Shown one piece after another: positions 1 through 13,753 of a stretch of DNA of 64,000 bases. The DNA comes from Macrotis lagotis. Taxonomy: Eukaryota > Chordata > Mammalia > Peramelemorphia > Peramelidae. Position 1 is the stretch's first letter. The number at the start of each line of letters is the position of its first letter. The notes beneath the pieces were generated by a model, which ran no database searches, was not told the origin of the DNA, and saw only the letters and a program-made list of their open reading frames with translations. The stretch spans positions 221,048,299 through 221,112,298 of the forward strand of contig NC_133661.1 in NCBI RefSeq assembly GCF_037893015.1. The letters are read 5' to 3'. Both the position numbers and the translations under genes were made by a program.

Positions 1-470
1 GATTTTAACCTTTATGTTGTTTTGTATCACTTTGACATCATGGTGAAGCCTATGAACTCTTACTCAAATTAATGTTTTTAAATGCATGAAGTGAAATGCA
101 CAAAACAAGCCAATTAAGAACTTCTGATCTAATCCAATTCCTTTTCTCTCATTTTACAGAGAAGAGTGACTTGGTCAAGATCAGGCAAGGTTTTGCAATT
201 ATTGTATTTATGCAACTTCAATCATTAATGCTGACTAATTAATGCTATCCTCCAGATAAGTGAAGACATTTCAACCTAAGGTCCCCAACATAGATTGTAA
301 ACTCTGCTCATTCTCAGGGGAAAATAAACTGACTTCTGAGTAGTCCATAGATAGCATTCAGTACAGGCAAATGAGAAAAGAGTAAATATTTGCAAATCAA
401 GAGTGGAGTGATAGTTACAAAAAGAAATAATGACTAAATTCAGGTGGATCACTGGTATGTATGTATGGTT

Positions 471-628
471 CTCTCTCTTTTTTTAATTATTTATTAAGGC
501 AATAGGGTCAAGTGACTTGCCCAATGTCACACAGTTAGGCAATCATTAATTTTCTGAGGTCAGATTTGAACTCGGGTCCATCTGACTCCAGGACCTGTGT
601 TCTATTGACTGAGTCACCTAGCTGCCCA
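471..628 (-). mobile_element. Core-SINE, minus strand
   Basis: Inverted copy of the same SINE (GTGACTTGCCCAATGTCACA ... CACCTAGCTGCCC). Target duplication ATGTATGGTT at 461-470 and 629-638. Confidence 0.9.
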
Positions 629-769
629 ATGTATGGTTTGCTGTGGCATGAATTGATTTTGACAATTAAATTTATTTGCCCCTTTTCTACCACTAGATGA
701 CACTATATTAGCATTATATTTTCTTATTTCCAGTAAGTATCTGAATATAGTTGTAGAGAATAATAATTA

Positions 770-1019
770 ATAATAGTACTAATAATTAACCTTTATATAG
801 CAATCCCTTTCTGCCTCTGCCAGGAATTGCATTAGTTACTTTATAATTACTATCTTATTTGTGCCCCTGTGAAGGATGAGCTATTATTATCCTCATTTTA
901 CATATGAGGCATTTGAGGCTAAAGTAATTTGCCTAGAGTCACGTATGTATTAAATGCCTAAGTCAGATTTGAGCTCTGTTATTCCTAACTCCAGGCCCAA
1001 CATTTAACCACTGTACTGC
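770..1019 (-). mobile_element. MIR-like core-SINE, minus strand
   Basis: ATTATCCTCATTTTACATATG, then AAAGTAATTTGCCTAGAGTCACG and CTAACTCCAGGCCCAACATTTAACCACTG follow the inverted MIR consensus. Old and diverged. Confidence 0.65.
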
Positions 1020-1828
1020 TTAGATACTGAATTTTTTTGTTTGTTTTTTATTTTTTACTTTTTTGGAAGAAATTTCTTCATTTAGATTTCTGCACAAAAA
1101 TCTACACACACACATACACATGCACACACAAACTACACAACCAGCACCAATGATATTATCAATAATTATATCTAGTTCCACATTCAATCTATTTTCATTG
1201 TAACTTATAATTTTCAGGTCCAATATATATGGTTGACTACCTAACAAAGATCAAAATTATGGGGCAAATTTCATGTGAAATATCAGCAGAGATTCAAAAA
1301 TATTATGATAATTCTCCTAGAATGGAGATATAACCTTTGTTTGACTTTGGTGGTACCTATTGGACAATGGTCTCTCTGTGCAGGGAAGGAAGAATATGCA
1401 CATGACACACTTTTAAATTTAAACTGCATAATTAGCATCTTCTCCATTAATTCCTTAAGTTAAAACAATTAGGAAAATTATATATCAAGGCCTGCTTTGT
1501 GATGTTTGCTCATTTTTAAAGTATAAATGCTTACACTGATTATTTACTCATGGACTCTTGTGAACTGATTTAAGACACTCCACAGCACAATTCTGACTTT
1601 GCCAGGGAAATGCCACAGCCAGAGTCTCTGTTAAATGATATTATCTCTGAGCACCCCTAATACGCCATGACTGTAGTATTTCCAAGTAGATGAAAAATGA
1701 TTGGCATTTAGTTCCTGATGAGTTTTCAAAAGAAAATTTGACAGAGTCAAGATGATGAAATATAAGGATTAATTTAGTTGAAAATTCTCACTATTCCCCA
1801 CTAAGCATCTTTAAAAATGTTGCTTCAA

Positions 1829-1990
1829 GGGGTGGCTAAGTGGCACAGTGGATAGAGCACCTGCCCTGGAGTCAGGAGTACCTGAGTTCAAATCCAGCCT
1901 CAGACACTTAATAATTATTTAGCAGCTGTGTGGCCTTGGGCAAGTCACTTAACCCCAATTTCCTTGCAAAATCCTAAAAAAAATGTTTTT
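1829..1990 (+). mobile_element. Marsupial-type tRNA-derived core-SINE, + strand
   Basis: It starts GGGGTGGCTAAGTGGCACAG, has a B-box-like GAGTTCAAATCC, the core GGCCTTGGGCAAGTCACTTA and an A tail. A perfect 14-base target duplication AAATGTTGCTTCAA lies at 1815-1828 and 1991-2004, so it is relatively young. Confidence 0.92.
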
Positions 1991-2004
1991 AAATGTTGCT
2001 TCAA

Positions 2005-4639
2005 ATAAAATTCTGAAGCACAGAGTCAACAATCAGTTAGGCTGAGGCATTTATTCAGCTCAAGACAACTTAGGATGTTAGCAGGGGAGATCCATGATGA
2101 GGGGAAAGGAGTCAGCCTAGGGTGCAGTAGAACTTGGAGGCAGCTGCAATAATGGCTTAAGGAACTATCAGCATAAAGGATTCTGTTGCATTGTCCATAT
2201 GCAGTTTCAGGTTACAGTTCCAGGACAGAGAGGATCACTAGTGGTTGCAGTCACCGGAAAGCATGTGTCATAATTCCAAGGAGAAGAGTGCTTGTAGTAA
2301 ATAGTTAACAGGTTTCAGAGTTGTACTGTTAATACAGTCTGTGTAATGATTCTACCATATATTGGAATTTTCCTCTTTATAGGAGAGAGAGAATAGTATA
2401 GCAACAAGGCAATTAAAAAGATATCTGAGGCTCAGAGTTGCTTAACTTAACAGTGATCCTTTGTGAGTGAACTCTCTCACTGAATCTGGAGATGCCTGGA
2501 GCTAACAGAAACCACAGGACCAACCTTAATCAGCTCAAGGATAACCTTGAGCAGAAGCTACAAGACTGGAGACTTTGCTCAGGAATTTCTAAACATCCTG
2601 TTGCCTGGCTTATTGTGACTACAGATGTCTTTTCCTTCATTTTCCCACTCCCCCAACCCCACCCCAAAGTCTCTAAAATCTATATTATCTTACTCTTTTA
2701 CCCCTTTGAGCCCTTTAACTCTTTCTCCTTCTCTGCTTCCTTGTAGAATCTTCTCTTTGCTACAAGTTTTTCTTTTCTCTCAGACAAGTAATACTTTTGC
2801 AATCTATCATCAAACTCTATTTCATTTCAGTTGCCCTTGTGGATCTGGGAATTTTTTGTTAGCAGCACCATATTCTTTTAGCAACTCGATTCATAGTCTA
2901 ACAGTACCTATTTAAAGAGAAGTTGCAAACAAAAAGGAAGCAAAAAGAAGTTGCATTCATTCATGTCCTTCTCTAAGGCACTGTCTTGGACCTCCAATGT
3001 TCAGCTTCCTCTAGCTTCTGGAGTCTTTTTGTGGAGCAGTTCTTTGATAAATTCACCACAGGTATCATTCAATTTATCCATTTCAATTATGGATCTTAAT
3101 TATCTGATAGTCATTGAAAGAGGTTTCAGATTCTGATAACTATCAATGGCAGTACCCAGCAACTCATATACAGTGCCCTCACCTTGTGAACATACATATA
3201 ATCTTAATGTTCAATGAATTCAACTATATATCCATCCTTTGTTCTATCTGCTCCACCTCCAAGGTCAGACACAGGGAAGGTATTGACTTGTTGTTGCCAC
3301 CAACAATTTTGACACATTGCCCCCCCCACCTCCTGACCATCATCCCAAACCTCAATTCTATGAATATATTAATAACAGGTTGAACTATGATCCCCAAATA
3401 CTCCTCCTTCAAATATTTGGATACCTGAATTTGCATCCAGATATTCCCCACCATGTACTGCAGATTGATACTATGGATGCTACAAGTCTCCTTCATCATC
3501 TAAAACAACATTTTTGGAAGCCCTTGCCACTGGAGTTTCAAAAAACCTCAGAAAAAAACTGATCCAGGAAATTTGATATAGAGATGCAGCATTAAAGATT
3601 TAGGAGCAAGGGAGGCACTAAGTCAAGCTATGAAGGGTATGAAACTAATTTTTCTGCTAACTTTCTCAAGTTACTTTGACTTTCTGTCACCTTAATAGTA
3701 CTAGCTCCCTTAACCACTGACATTGCAACTTTATGCTATCTCTCTAGATTCTTCTTCCGAATCTTTTATTGGAAAAGTGTCCAATAAACACACATTTCAT
3801 ACAGTGGAATGTAAATGACTTAATGCATCTCAAAGTGTTCCTATTCATTGTGATTATTTGAATTAAAAGAATTGACAAAGCCTTAAATGCCCAATGTATC
3901 TCCCTTTGTGAAATGAAATCACATAAGATAATCAACTAGCTCTTCTGTTTATGTATATGAATAAGACTTTGTGAAAGAGGTTCAGAGGAGTATAATTTAA
4001 TTAGCACATGTGGAAAAAAGATGATGTGAGTAGCTGATCAAAGTTTCTTGTTATATTAATATTTTGATGGATCTGTGACTTCGTTGAAGTAGTATTCTCT
4101 TTAATTATGGAGATCAAAACCCACTCATACTTGGCTATCTTATGGCTACCAGTTTATCTGTCTAGGTGTCCACCCAACATGTCAATAGAGACCCTTTACT
4201 TCCCTTGATATGACATGGATATCAATGAAGCATATAAATTGTGTTTCATTTCTCCCATATAGAAATTAATTAAAACAGCACAACATGGAAAGAAGAGATC
4301 TCCCCCTTTCCTCAAGTCCACACCACACTACAATTTAACACATTATTTAGGTGGGGTATGCATGCAAGGCTCATGTGTGACCAGAGAGCACATAAGGATA
4401 GGCTAACTGCATGAAGGAAAACATGATAGAATTTGATAGGGGAATGTCGGGTTCAAAACTACTGATATCTCTGATTCTAGAAGGCTGCTGATATCTTCAA
4501 GTGATGTTATCATCCTCTACCCTGTGGTTTCTGGACAGTGTCTCATTTGTACTTATATTTCTATTATATAACATAGTGTCTGGGAAGCAAAAGGTACTTA
4601 ATATATATATATTCATTTATTCATACTTTCATTTTAGTT
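2005..4639. other. 2.6 kb without recognised features
   Basis: Short open frames only, none with codon use or domains I recognise. The part 2040-2480 has LTR-like character by eye (a TTTATTCAG near 2050) but no defined ends. Confidence 0.5.
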
Positions 4640-5618
4640 CTCTGTTTCCAGCTCCCAAAGTGTGGAAACTAGGATTACACAGAATCTGGCAGCATCTACA
4701 TTAAGGGCTGATAGGGATTGGAATATGTTATTCTGGAAGGCAAAAGATCCTGGTTCACAACTGTGAATCAACTACCCAGCAAAACTGAACATCCTCTTTC
4801 AGGGGAAAAGATAGACTTTCAATGAAACAGGGGGCTTTCAAACTTTCCTATTGAAAAAAGCAGAGCTGAACAGAAAGTTTAATCTCCAGGTACAGGACTC
4901 TGGTAAACCATGGTGGGAGTGGAAGAGAAGGACTAACTCTGAGGAACTTAATGATATTGAACTGTTTGTATTCCTGCACAGGAAGAAGAAATTGATAACT
5001 CATATGAACTTTCTCATTTATAAGAACTGTTAGAAGGAGTATATTTAGACAGAACAAAGGAAAGAGCTGAATATAATGGTATAATATAGTAAAGAGATGG
5101 AGGCAATGAATGATAAAGGAAAGTACTGGGAGGAAGGGAAAGGAGATAAAGAAGAAGCTAAGAAATTTCACATAAGAGTCAAGAAAAAACTGTTTCAATG
5201 GAGTGGAAAGGAGTAAGGCAAGGGGGAATGAGTGAGCCTTCATTCTCATCAGAAATGGTTCAGAGAGGAAATAACATACACACTTAATAGGGTGAGGAAA
5301 TCTATCTTACCCTAGAGAAAAATAACAAGAAAGGGATGGGATAAGGGGGAATGGGGGGAGGGAAGGGGGGAAAAGTGATAGAAGAGAAAGAAGATTGAGG
5401 GAAAGGATACTCAGATTCAACACACTTTTGGACAGGGCCAGGATGAAAGGAGAAAGAGAGAGAATAGAACAAATGAGAGTGTGGATAAATAGAGTGGAGG
5501 TACAGCTAGTAATAACAACTGTGGGAAAAATAGTGAAGCAACTTCTTTGGTGGACTTATGATGAAGAAAGCAACTCACCCCAGAGACAAAGCCATTGAAA
5601 TCTGAACACAGACAGAAG

Positions 5619-5667
<49 letters not shown>

Positions 5668-5898
5668 TCTTGAGGTTTATCATCTTCTTGGGGGAGGTGG
5701 GGGTTTATGTTTACTGTTATGTTTACTCTTTAAACACATTCAATTTACATCAATGTATAGCATAGAAACAATGCAGAGACTATCAGACAGCCTTCTGTGG
5801 GGGGGGATTGTAAAATTCAAAACCTTACAAAAATGATAAGTACATCTTACTATTGTATATAATTGGAAAACAAATAAAATGTTAACAAATTTTTAAAA
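4640..5898 (+). mobile_element. HAL1-like/L1 ORF1-type fragment, + strand
   Basis: Around 4770-4890 it encodes the end of an L1-type ORF1 protein (PAKLNILFQGKR, FNETGGFQTF, KKAELNRKFNLQ). A purine-rich tail region follows (5090-5470) and a 3' end with TTGTAAAATTCAAAACC and an A-rich tail near 5870-5898. No ORF2 follows, which is the layout of HAL1 elements. A (CT)n tract interrupts it at 5622-5665. Confidence 0.65.
5622..5665 (+). repeat. (CT)n microsatellite
   Basis: About 22 CT units, interrupting a HAL1-like fragment. Confidence 0.95.
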
Positions 5899-5899
5899 A

Positions 5900-6440
5900 G
5901 TAATCATATTACACATATTTCCATATTTGTCATACTGTGAATGAAGAATCAGAACAAAAAAAGGGAAAAGCCATGAGAAAGAAACAAATTTTAATAAGGG
6001 AAAATAGTATACTTTGTCTTACATTCAGACTCTAGTTTTTTTCTCTGACTTTGGATACATTTTCTAACATAAGGCTTTCAGAATTGACAGTGATCACAGT
6101 ATTGCTGAGAAGAGCTAAATAGATCATAACTAACTGCTCTTCACACAATGTTGATTAAAAATGTTCCATGTTTCCCAGTTCTGCACAGTTCACTCAGCTT
6201 TCACTCATGTAAATCTTTCCAGGGCAGATTTTTCGAAATCTAACTGCTCTTCATTTCTCTTAGAGTAATAATACCCTATTACAGTTATATACCACAGTTT
6301 ATTCAGTTATTTCTCATTTGGTGGGTATCCTCTCAATTTACAATTCTTTGCCATCCAACAAAAGAGTTGCTATGAATAGTCTTGCTCATGTGGGTCTTTT
6401 CCACTTTTTTGGGTGATCTTTTTGTTATACTGGCTTATTT
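5900..6440 (-). mobile_element. Old L1 3' fragment, minus strand
   Basis: Segments such as ATATACCACAGTTTATTCAG and ATTCTTTGCCATCCAACAAA are diverged versions of the ORF2 end seen at 7295-7385. Reading frame lost. Confidence 0.6.
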
Positions 6441-6510
6441 CATCACCTTCACTTAGAAAAAGAACTTAAGGTTCACCTTATCATAATAAGTTTTGCAAAC
6501 TTCCTCTAAT

Positions 6511-6511
<1 letters not shown>

Positions 6512-6548
<37 letters not shown>
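6512..6548 (+). repeat. (GT)n microsatellite
   Basis: About 18 GT units after CCTCTAATGA. Confidence 0.95.
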
Positions 6549-6552
<4 letters not shown>

Positions 6553-6794
6553 TTAGCAAACTTTCATAATCACAAGACACTTGTGATTAATATGGGGTTA
6601 AAATTTCAACAACCCCCTGATTGATTTCCCCTTTGGTTCTCCTCTCACTGTTCTTCTCTGAGCAATAATAACCACATAATAAGGGTAGTCACCTGGATCT
6701 CTATGTTCTTAATAACTGATACCAGAGCACTGATTCCTCAGAATATCCACTGTTATCATACTATTAGTCATTATAAGCTGGTATTATATAGCTT

Positions 6795-8745
6795 CTTTTT
6801 TAAAGAAAGATTTAATTTATTTTAAGTTTTACAAATTCTCCCCTATTCTTGCTTCCCTCCCCCCAACCCCACAGAAGGCAGTCTGTAGTCTTTACATTGT
6901 TTCCATGGTATACTTTGATCTAAGTTGAATATGATGAGAGAGAAATCACATCCTTAAAGAAGAAAAATAAAGTGTAATAATTAGCAAAATTATATAACAT
7001 TTTCCCCCTAAATTAAAGGTAATAGTCTTTAGTCTTTCTTCAAACTCCACAATTCTTTCTGTGGATACAAATGGAATTCTCCATCATAGATAACCCCAAA
7101 TTGTCCCTGATTGTTGCACTGATGGAATGAGCAAGCCCAGGAAGGTTGATCATCACTTCCATGTTATTGTTAGGGTATACAATGTTTTTCCTGGTTCTGC
7201 TCATCTCACTCATCATCAGGTCATGCAAATCCCTCCATGCTTCCCTGAATTCCCACCTCTCCTCATTTCTAATAGAACAATAATGTTCCATGACATACAT
7301 ATACCACAGTTTGTTAAGCCATTCCCCAACTGAAGGACATTCATTTAGTTCCAATTCTTTGCTGCCACAAACAGGGTTGCTATGAATATTTTTGTACAAA
7401 TGGTGTTTTTACCCTTTTTCATCATTTCTTCAGGGTATAGATACAGTAAGTGGTATTGCTGGATCAAAGGGTATGCACAGTTTTGTTGCCCTTTGGGTGT
7501 AATTCCAAATTGCTCTCCAGAAAGGTTGAATAAGTTCCCAGCTCCACCAACAATGCATTAGTGTCCCAGATTTCCAACATCTCTTTCAACATTGATCATT
7601 GTCCTTTCTGGTCATATTGGTCAGTCTAAAAGGTGTGAGGTGGTACCTCAGAGATGCTTTAATTTGTATTTCTCAATAAGTAGTGATTTACAGCAATTTT
7701 TCATATGACCATGGATTGCTTTGATTTCTTCATCTGTAAATTGCCTCTGCACATCCTTTGACCATTTGTCAATAGGGGGATGACTTTTTTTTTTAAATTT
7801 TTTTAAAATTTAAATTCTCTGTATATTTTAAATTTAAATTTAATTTAAAAATAAAAAAATAATTTAAAAATTAAATTTAAATTTAAATTCGCTGTATATT
7901 TTAGAAATGAATCCTTTGTCAGAAATACTAGTTGTAAAAATTGTTTCCCAATTTACTACATTTCTTTTGACCTTGGTTACAATGGTTTTGTGTGCAAAAG
8001 CTTTTAAATTTAATGTAATCAAAATTATCTAGTTCATTTTTAATAATGTTCTCCATCTCTTCCTTGGCGATAAACTGCTTTCCTTTCCATAAATCTGACA
8101 GGTAAACTACCATGATCTTCTAGTTTGTTTATAATATTGCTTTTTTAATGCCTAAATCTTGTATCCATTTTGATCTTATCTTGGTATAGGGTGTGAGGTG
8201 TTAGTCTAATCCAAGTTTCTGCCATACTAGCTTCTAATTTTCCCAACAGTTTTTATTAAAGAGAGAGTTTTTTTCCCCAAAAGTTGGACTCTTTGAGTTT
8301 ATCAAACAGCAAATTACTATAATCATTTCTTGCTATTGCAGCTAGTCTATTCCACTGATCCACCACTCTATTTCTTAGCTAATACCAGAGAGTTCTGATG
8401 ACTGATGCTTTAAAATATAATTTTAGATCAGGTAGGGCTAAGCCACCTTCTTTTGCCATTTTTTCATTGAATCCCTGGAAATTCTTGACTTTTTTTTTCT
8501 TCATATAAATTTACTTACTTTTTTACCTAACTCATTAAAGAAAGTTTTTGGAATTTTGATTGGTGGGGCACTAAACAAATAGTTTAGTTTTGGTAAAATT
8601 GTCATTTTTAACTCAACCAATCCATGAGCAGTTGATGTTTTTTTGTCCAGTTATTTAAATCTGATTTAATTTGTGTAAGAAGTGTTTCACAATTGTTTTC
8701 AATAGGTTTTGGAGTCTGTCTTGACAGGTAGACACCCAGGTATTA
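6795..8745 (-). mobile_element. L1 fragment, 3' part of ORF2 and 3' UTR, minus strand
   Basis: It contains the ORF2 C terminus (7399-7040: MYVMEHYCSIRN, MSEMSRTRKN) and the 3' UTR, ending near the T-rich stretch at 6795. It stops at a TA microsatellite at about 8745. GGTATTATATA occurs at both edges (6780-6790 and 8739-8749), a possible target duplication, although part of that sequence is normal for the L1 itself. Confidence 0.82.
7786..7905. repeat. AT-rich tract with inverted repeats inside an L1
   Basis: AAATTTAAATT.C.CTGTATATTTTA occurs twice (about 7810 and 7882), with TTTAAATTTAAATTTAATTT and its inverse between. See findings. Confidence 0.85.
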
Positions 8746-8749
8746 TATA

Positions 8750-8750
8750 A

Positions 8751-8818
<68 letters not shown>

Positions 8819-8826
8819 ATATATAT
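8750..8826 (+). repeat. (TA)n/(GT)n microsatellite between two L1s
   Basis: AT repeated from about 8754 to 8803, then GTGTGTGTGTGTG, then TATATATATG. It marks the junction of two minus-strand L1s. Confidence 0.95.
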
Positions 8827-9069
8827 GCATATTAGTTTTTTAGGTTTGTTTTTAGCATATTTTATTAAAGATATTATTTGAGTTTCACAATTTTCCCCCC
8901 TATCTTTCTTCCCTCCCCTCACCACCCCAAGGAAAGCAATCTGTCAGTCTTAGCTTTGTTTCCATGTTGTACATTGATCCAAATTGAGTGTGATGAGAGT
9001 GAAATCATATCGTTAAGGAAGGAAGAAAAAGTCTTAGGAGATAACGACACAGACAATAATTTTTTTTCC

Positions 9070-12000
9070 AAAATTAAAGGGGATAGCCCTTGAACTTTGT
9101 TCAAACTCCAGGGCTCTTTATCTGGATACAGATGGTATTCTCCATCGCAGACAACCTAAAATTGTCCCTAATTGTTGCACTGATGGAATGAGTGAGTCCA
9201 TCAAGGTTGAACATAAACCCCATGTTGCTGTTAGGATGTACAGTGTTTTTCTGGTTCTGCTCATTTAACTCAGCATTGGTTCATGCAAATCCCTCCAGGC
9301 TTTCCTGAATTACCATCCCTCCTGGTTTCTAATAGAACAATAGTGTTTCATAACATACATATACCACAGTTTGCTAAGTAATTCCCCAATTGAAGGACAT
9401 TTACTTGATTTCTAATTCTTTGCTACCACAAACAAGGCTGCTATGTATATTTTTGTACAAATGATGTTTTTACTCTTTTTCATCATCTCTTCAGGGTATA
9501 GACCCAGTAGTGGCATTGCTGCATCAAAGGGTATGCTCATTTTTGTTGCCCTTTGGGCATAGTTCCAAATTTCTCTCCAGAAAGGATGGATGAGTTCACA
9601 GCTCCACCAATAGTATAATTGTGTCTCAGATTTCCCACAACCCTTCCAACAATGATCATTATCCTTTCTGGTCATATTGGCCAGACTGAAAGGCATGAGG
9701 TGGTACCTCAGAGAAGGTTTAAATTGCATTTCTCTAATAATTAATGATTTAGAGCAATTTTTCATATGGCTATGGATTGCTTTGGTCTCATCTGTTAAAT
9801 TGTCTTTGCATATCTTTGACAATTTTTCAATTGGGGAAGGGTTTTGTTTTAAAAATATGACTCAGTGCTCTGTATATTTCAGAAATGAGTCCTTTGTCAG
9901 AATCATTAGTTGTTAAGATTGTCTCCCAATGTACTACATTTTTTTTGATCTTGGTTACAGTGGTCTTACCTCTGCAAAAGCTTTTTAATTTAATGTAAAG
10001 GAAATCACCTAGTTTGTTTTTGGTGATGTTCTCCATCTCTTCCTTAGTCATAAACTGCTCCCATTTCCATAGATCTAACTGGTACATTAGTCCTTGATCT
10101 TCTAATTTGCTCATTTCTAAATCCTATAAACATTTGGATTTTATCTTGGTAAAGGGTTTGAGGTGTTGGTCTAATCTAAGTTTCTGCCAATCTAATGGAC
10201 AATTTTCCCAGCAGTTTTTATCAAAGAGAGAGTTTGTCTCCCAATAGCTGGACTCTTTGGTTTTATCAAGCAGCAGGTTACTATAATCATCTCCTGCTTT
10301 TTCACCTAGTCTATTCCACTGGTCCACCACTCTATTTCTTAGCCAATTCCAAACAGTTTTGATGACTGATGCTTTATAATATAACCTCAGATCAGGTAGG
10401 GCTAGGCCCCCTTCTTTTGCACTTTTTTCAGTAAATTCCCGGAAATTCTTGGCTTTTTATTTCTCCATATGAATTTACATACAACTTTTTCTAACTCATT
10501 AAAGTATTAATTTTGGAATTTTGGAATTGGTAGGGCAGTAAACAGGTAGTTTAATTTTGGTAGAACTGTAATTTTTATTTTATTAACTCTACCTATCCAT
10601 GAGCAGTTCATATTTTCTCAGTTATTTAAACCTGATTTAATTTGTGTGAGAAGTGCTTTATAGTTGTTTTGAAAAAAGTTTCTGAGGCTGTATTGACGAA
10701 TAGACTCTCAGATATTTTATATTGCCTGAAGTTAATTTGAATAGGATTTCTCTTCCTAGCTCTTTCTGTCCTATCTTGCTAGACATTTATAGAAAAAATG
10801 AGCATTTATGAGGGTTTATTTTATAACCTGCAACTTTGCTAAAATTGCTGATTGCTTCCAGTAGTTTTTTGCATGATTTCTTGGGATTCTCTATGTAGAC
10901 CATCATGTCATTGGCAAAGAGTAAGAGTTTTGTGTCTTCCTTCCCATTTCTAATTCCTTCAATTTCTTTTTTCTTCTCTAATTTCAGAAGCTGACATTTC
11001 TAATAAGATATTGAATAGTAGTGGTGATAATGGGCACCCTTGTTTCACCCCCAATCTTATTGGGAATGCCTCTAGCTTCTCCTCATTGGATATAATGCTC
11101 GTTGATGGTTTCAGTTAGATAGAGCTAATTATTCTAAGGAATAGTCCATTCATTCCTACACTCTCTAATGTTTTTAAAAGGAATGGGTTCTGTATTTTGT
11201 CAAAAGCTCTTTCAGCAACTATTGATGTGATCATATAATTTCTGATAGGTTTGTTGTTGATATAATTGAGTATACTAACAGTTTTCCTAATATTGAAACA
11301 ACCCTGCATTCCTGGGACAAATCCTACTTGATCATAATGTACTATCCCAGTGATAACTTGTAATCATTTTGCTAAGATTTTATTTATGATTTTTGAATCT
11401 ATATTCATTGGGTCTATTCGTATGTCCATTTTTTTCTTTGTCTGCTTTAACTCATCCCGGGTTAGATATCAACACCATATTGGTTTCATAGAAAGAGTTA
11501 GGCAGAGTGCCATCTTTTCCTATTTTTTGAAAGATTTTATATAGAATTGGAACCAGTTGCTTCATAAATGTTTGGTAGAATTCACTTGTGAATCCATCAG
11601 GCCCTGGAATTTTTTTCTTTCAGAGTACAATAATTGCTTATTGAATTTCTTTTTCTGAGATAGGATTGTTTAGGCATATAATCTCCTCTTCATTTAAACT
11701 GGGCAACTTACATTTTTGTAAATATTCACCCATTTCACTTAGATTATCAAATTTATTGGCATAGAGTTGGGCAAAATAATTTCAAATTATTACTTTAATT
11801 TCCTCCTCATTGGTGGTGAGTTCACCTTTTTCATTTATGATTCTAGCAATTAGTTTTCTTCTTTCTTTTTTGTTAGTCAAATTGACCAGAGATTTATCAA
11901 TTTTTTGTTTTTTTCATAAAACCACCTTTTGGTTTATTTATTAATTCAGTAGTTTTATTAATTTAAATTTCTTAATTTCTTCATTAATTTTTAGAATTTC

Positions 12001-12991
12001 TAATTTAGTATTTAATTGGGGATTTTTAATTTGTTCTTTCTCTAATTTTTTTAGTTGCATAGTTAGTTCATTGATTTTGTCTTTCTCTAATTTATTCACA
12101 TAAGCATTTAAAGATATAATATATCCCCTGAAAGCCGCTTTGAGCGAATCCCATAGGTTTTGGTATGTTGTTTAATTATTATCATTATCTAGGATAAAAT
12201 GGTTAATTCTAAAATTTGTGTTTTGGTCCACTCATTTTTTAAAATGAGTTTATTCAGTTTCCATTTTGTTCTGGGTCTATATCTCCTTGGCCCAGTATTG
12301 CATACGACTTTTACTACATTGTGATCTGAGAAAGATGTATTCACTATTTCTGCCTTTCTGAAGTTTTATGTCCTAGTACTTGGTCAATTTTTGTATAAGT
12401 GCCATGTACTGCAGAGAAAAAGGTATATTCCTTTCTATCCCCATTCAATTTCCTCCATAAGTCTACCATATCTAGTTTTTCTAACAATCTATTTACCTCC
12501 TTAACTTTTTTCTTCCTTATGTTTCGATTTGATTTATCTAGATCTGAGAGCTGGAGGTTAATGTCTCCCACTAGTAGAGTTTTGCTGTTTATATCTTCCT
12601 GTAGTTCTTTCAGCTTCTCCTCTAAGAATTTGGATGCTATTCCATTGGGTGCATATATATTCAGTATTGAATCAACTTCATTGTCTATGGTACCTTTTAG
12701 GAGGATAAAGTTTCCTTCCTTATCTCTTTTCAGGCTATCTATTTTTGTAGCTGCTTTGTCTGAGATAAAGATTGCTACCCCTTCTTTTCTTACTTCAGCT
12801 GAAGCAAAATATATTTTGCTCCAACCTTTTACCTTTACTCTGTATGTATCTCTCTGCTTCAAATGAATTTCTTCTAAGCAGCATATTGTAGGATTCTGGT
12901 TTTCAATCCACTCTGCTATTCACTTACATTTTAAGGGAGAGTTCAACCCATTCACATTTATTGTTATTACTAATTCTTTATTGCCCTCTAT
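9070..12991 (-). pseudogene. L1 ORF2, mutated, minus strand
   Basis: The endonuclease part is readable at 12862-12344 (HLKQRDTYRVKVKGWSKIYF in the same region of the + strand copy is nearly identical). RT fragments lie near 11309-11115 (CFNIRKTVSILNYINNK), and C-terminal pieces at 9822-9412 include the cysteine-rich segment and IAALFVVAKN. The expected start codon, at about 12991, reads ATA instead of ATG. Confidence 0.82.
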
Positions 12992-13753
12992 GCTTTATTC
13001 CCTCTGTGTATATTTTCCCCCTTCCCCCCTTTATCCTTATACCCCAGTATTTTCTTTCTGAATACCACCCCTTCAGTGTGTTTGCTCTCCTATATCACTC
13101 CCTCCCCTTTCTTTCCCCCTTTCCCTTTTTCCCTTTCCCCTTCCCTTCCTTTTGTTACTTCCCACTTTTTCCCCACTCCTCCTCACTTTCTCTGTCCCCC
13201 CCTTTCCCCCTTTTAATACTTGAAAGGTCAGATGTTTTATATATTAACTGAGTATTTGTAGGTTGACTTTAAGCCAAATCTGATGAGAAGAAGATTCAGG
13301 TGTTTCTCATCTGCTCCCTTCTTCCCCTCTATTACCATACGTTTTTTGTACCTCTCAATGTAATGAGATTTACCTCATTCAATCCCCTCCCTCCTCCAGT
13401 ATCTTTCCTGTCCCCCTTTTTAAGGAGGAAGTGTTTTTAAAATCATTCTGAGTCATAGAAAATTCTGAGTATCTGTCACTTCTAGCTAAGTACATTCTAT
13501 CTGAGTTAAAATTCTTGAGAGTTATTAGAGTCTTTCTCCCAAGTGGGGTTAAAGCCAGTTACATCCCATTGAATAGCAGTCTCATGGATAGGTCCTGAAT
13601 GTCCATCACTTCTGGCTAGGTATATTCCCTCTGTTAGAGTTACAATTCTCAATATTTATGAGAATCTTTTTCCTCATGCTGGGATATAGCTAGTTTCAAC
13701 TTATTGGATAGCAGTATTTTTTTCTTTTACCTCCCCCCCCTTTTAAAACCTTT

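Noticed and set aside
1829..1990. A tRNA gene, because of the B-box-like GTTCAAATCC
   Set aside because: The element is a SINE with core, A tail and target duplication; it does not fold as a full tRNA.
12961..13251. A 96-codon proline/serine/phenylalanine-rich frame
   Set aside because: It is the pyrimidine-rich strand of the L1 spacer.
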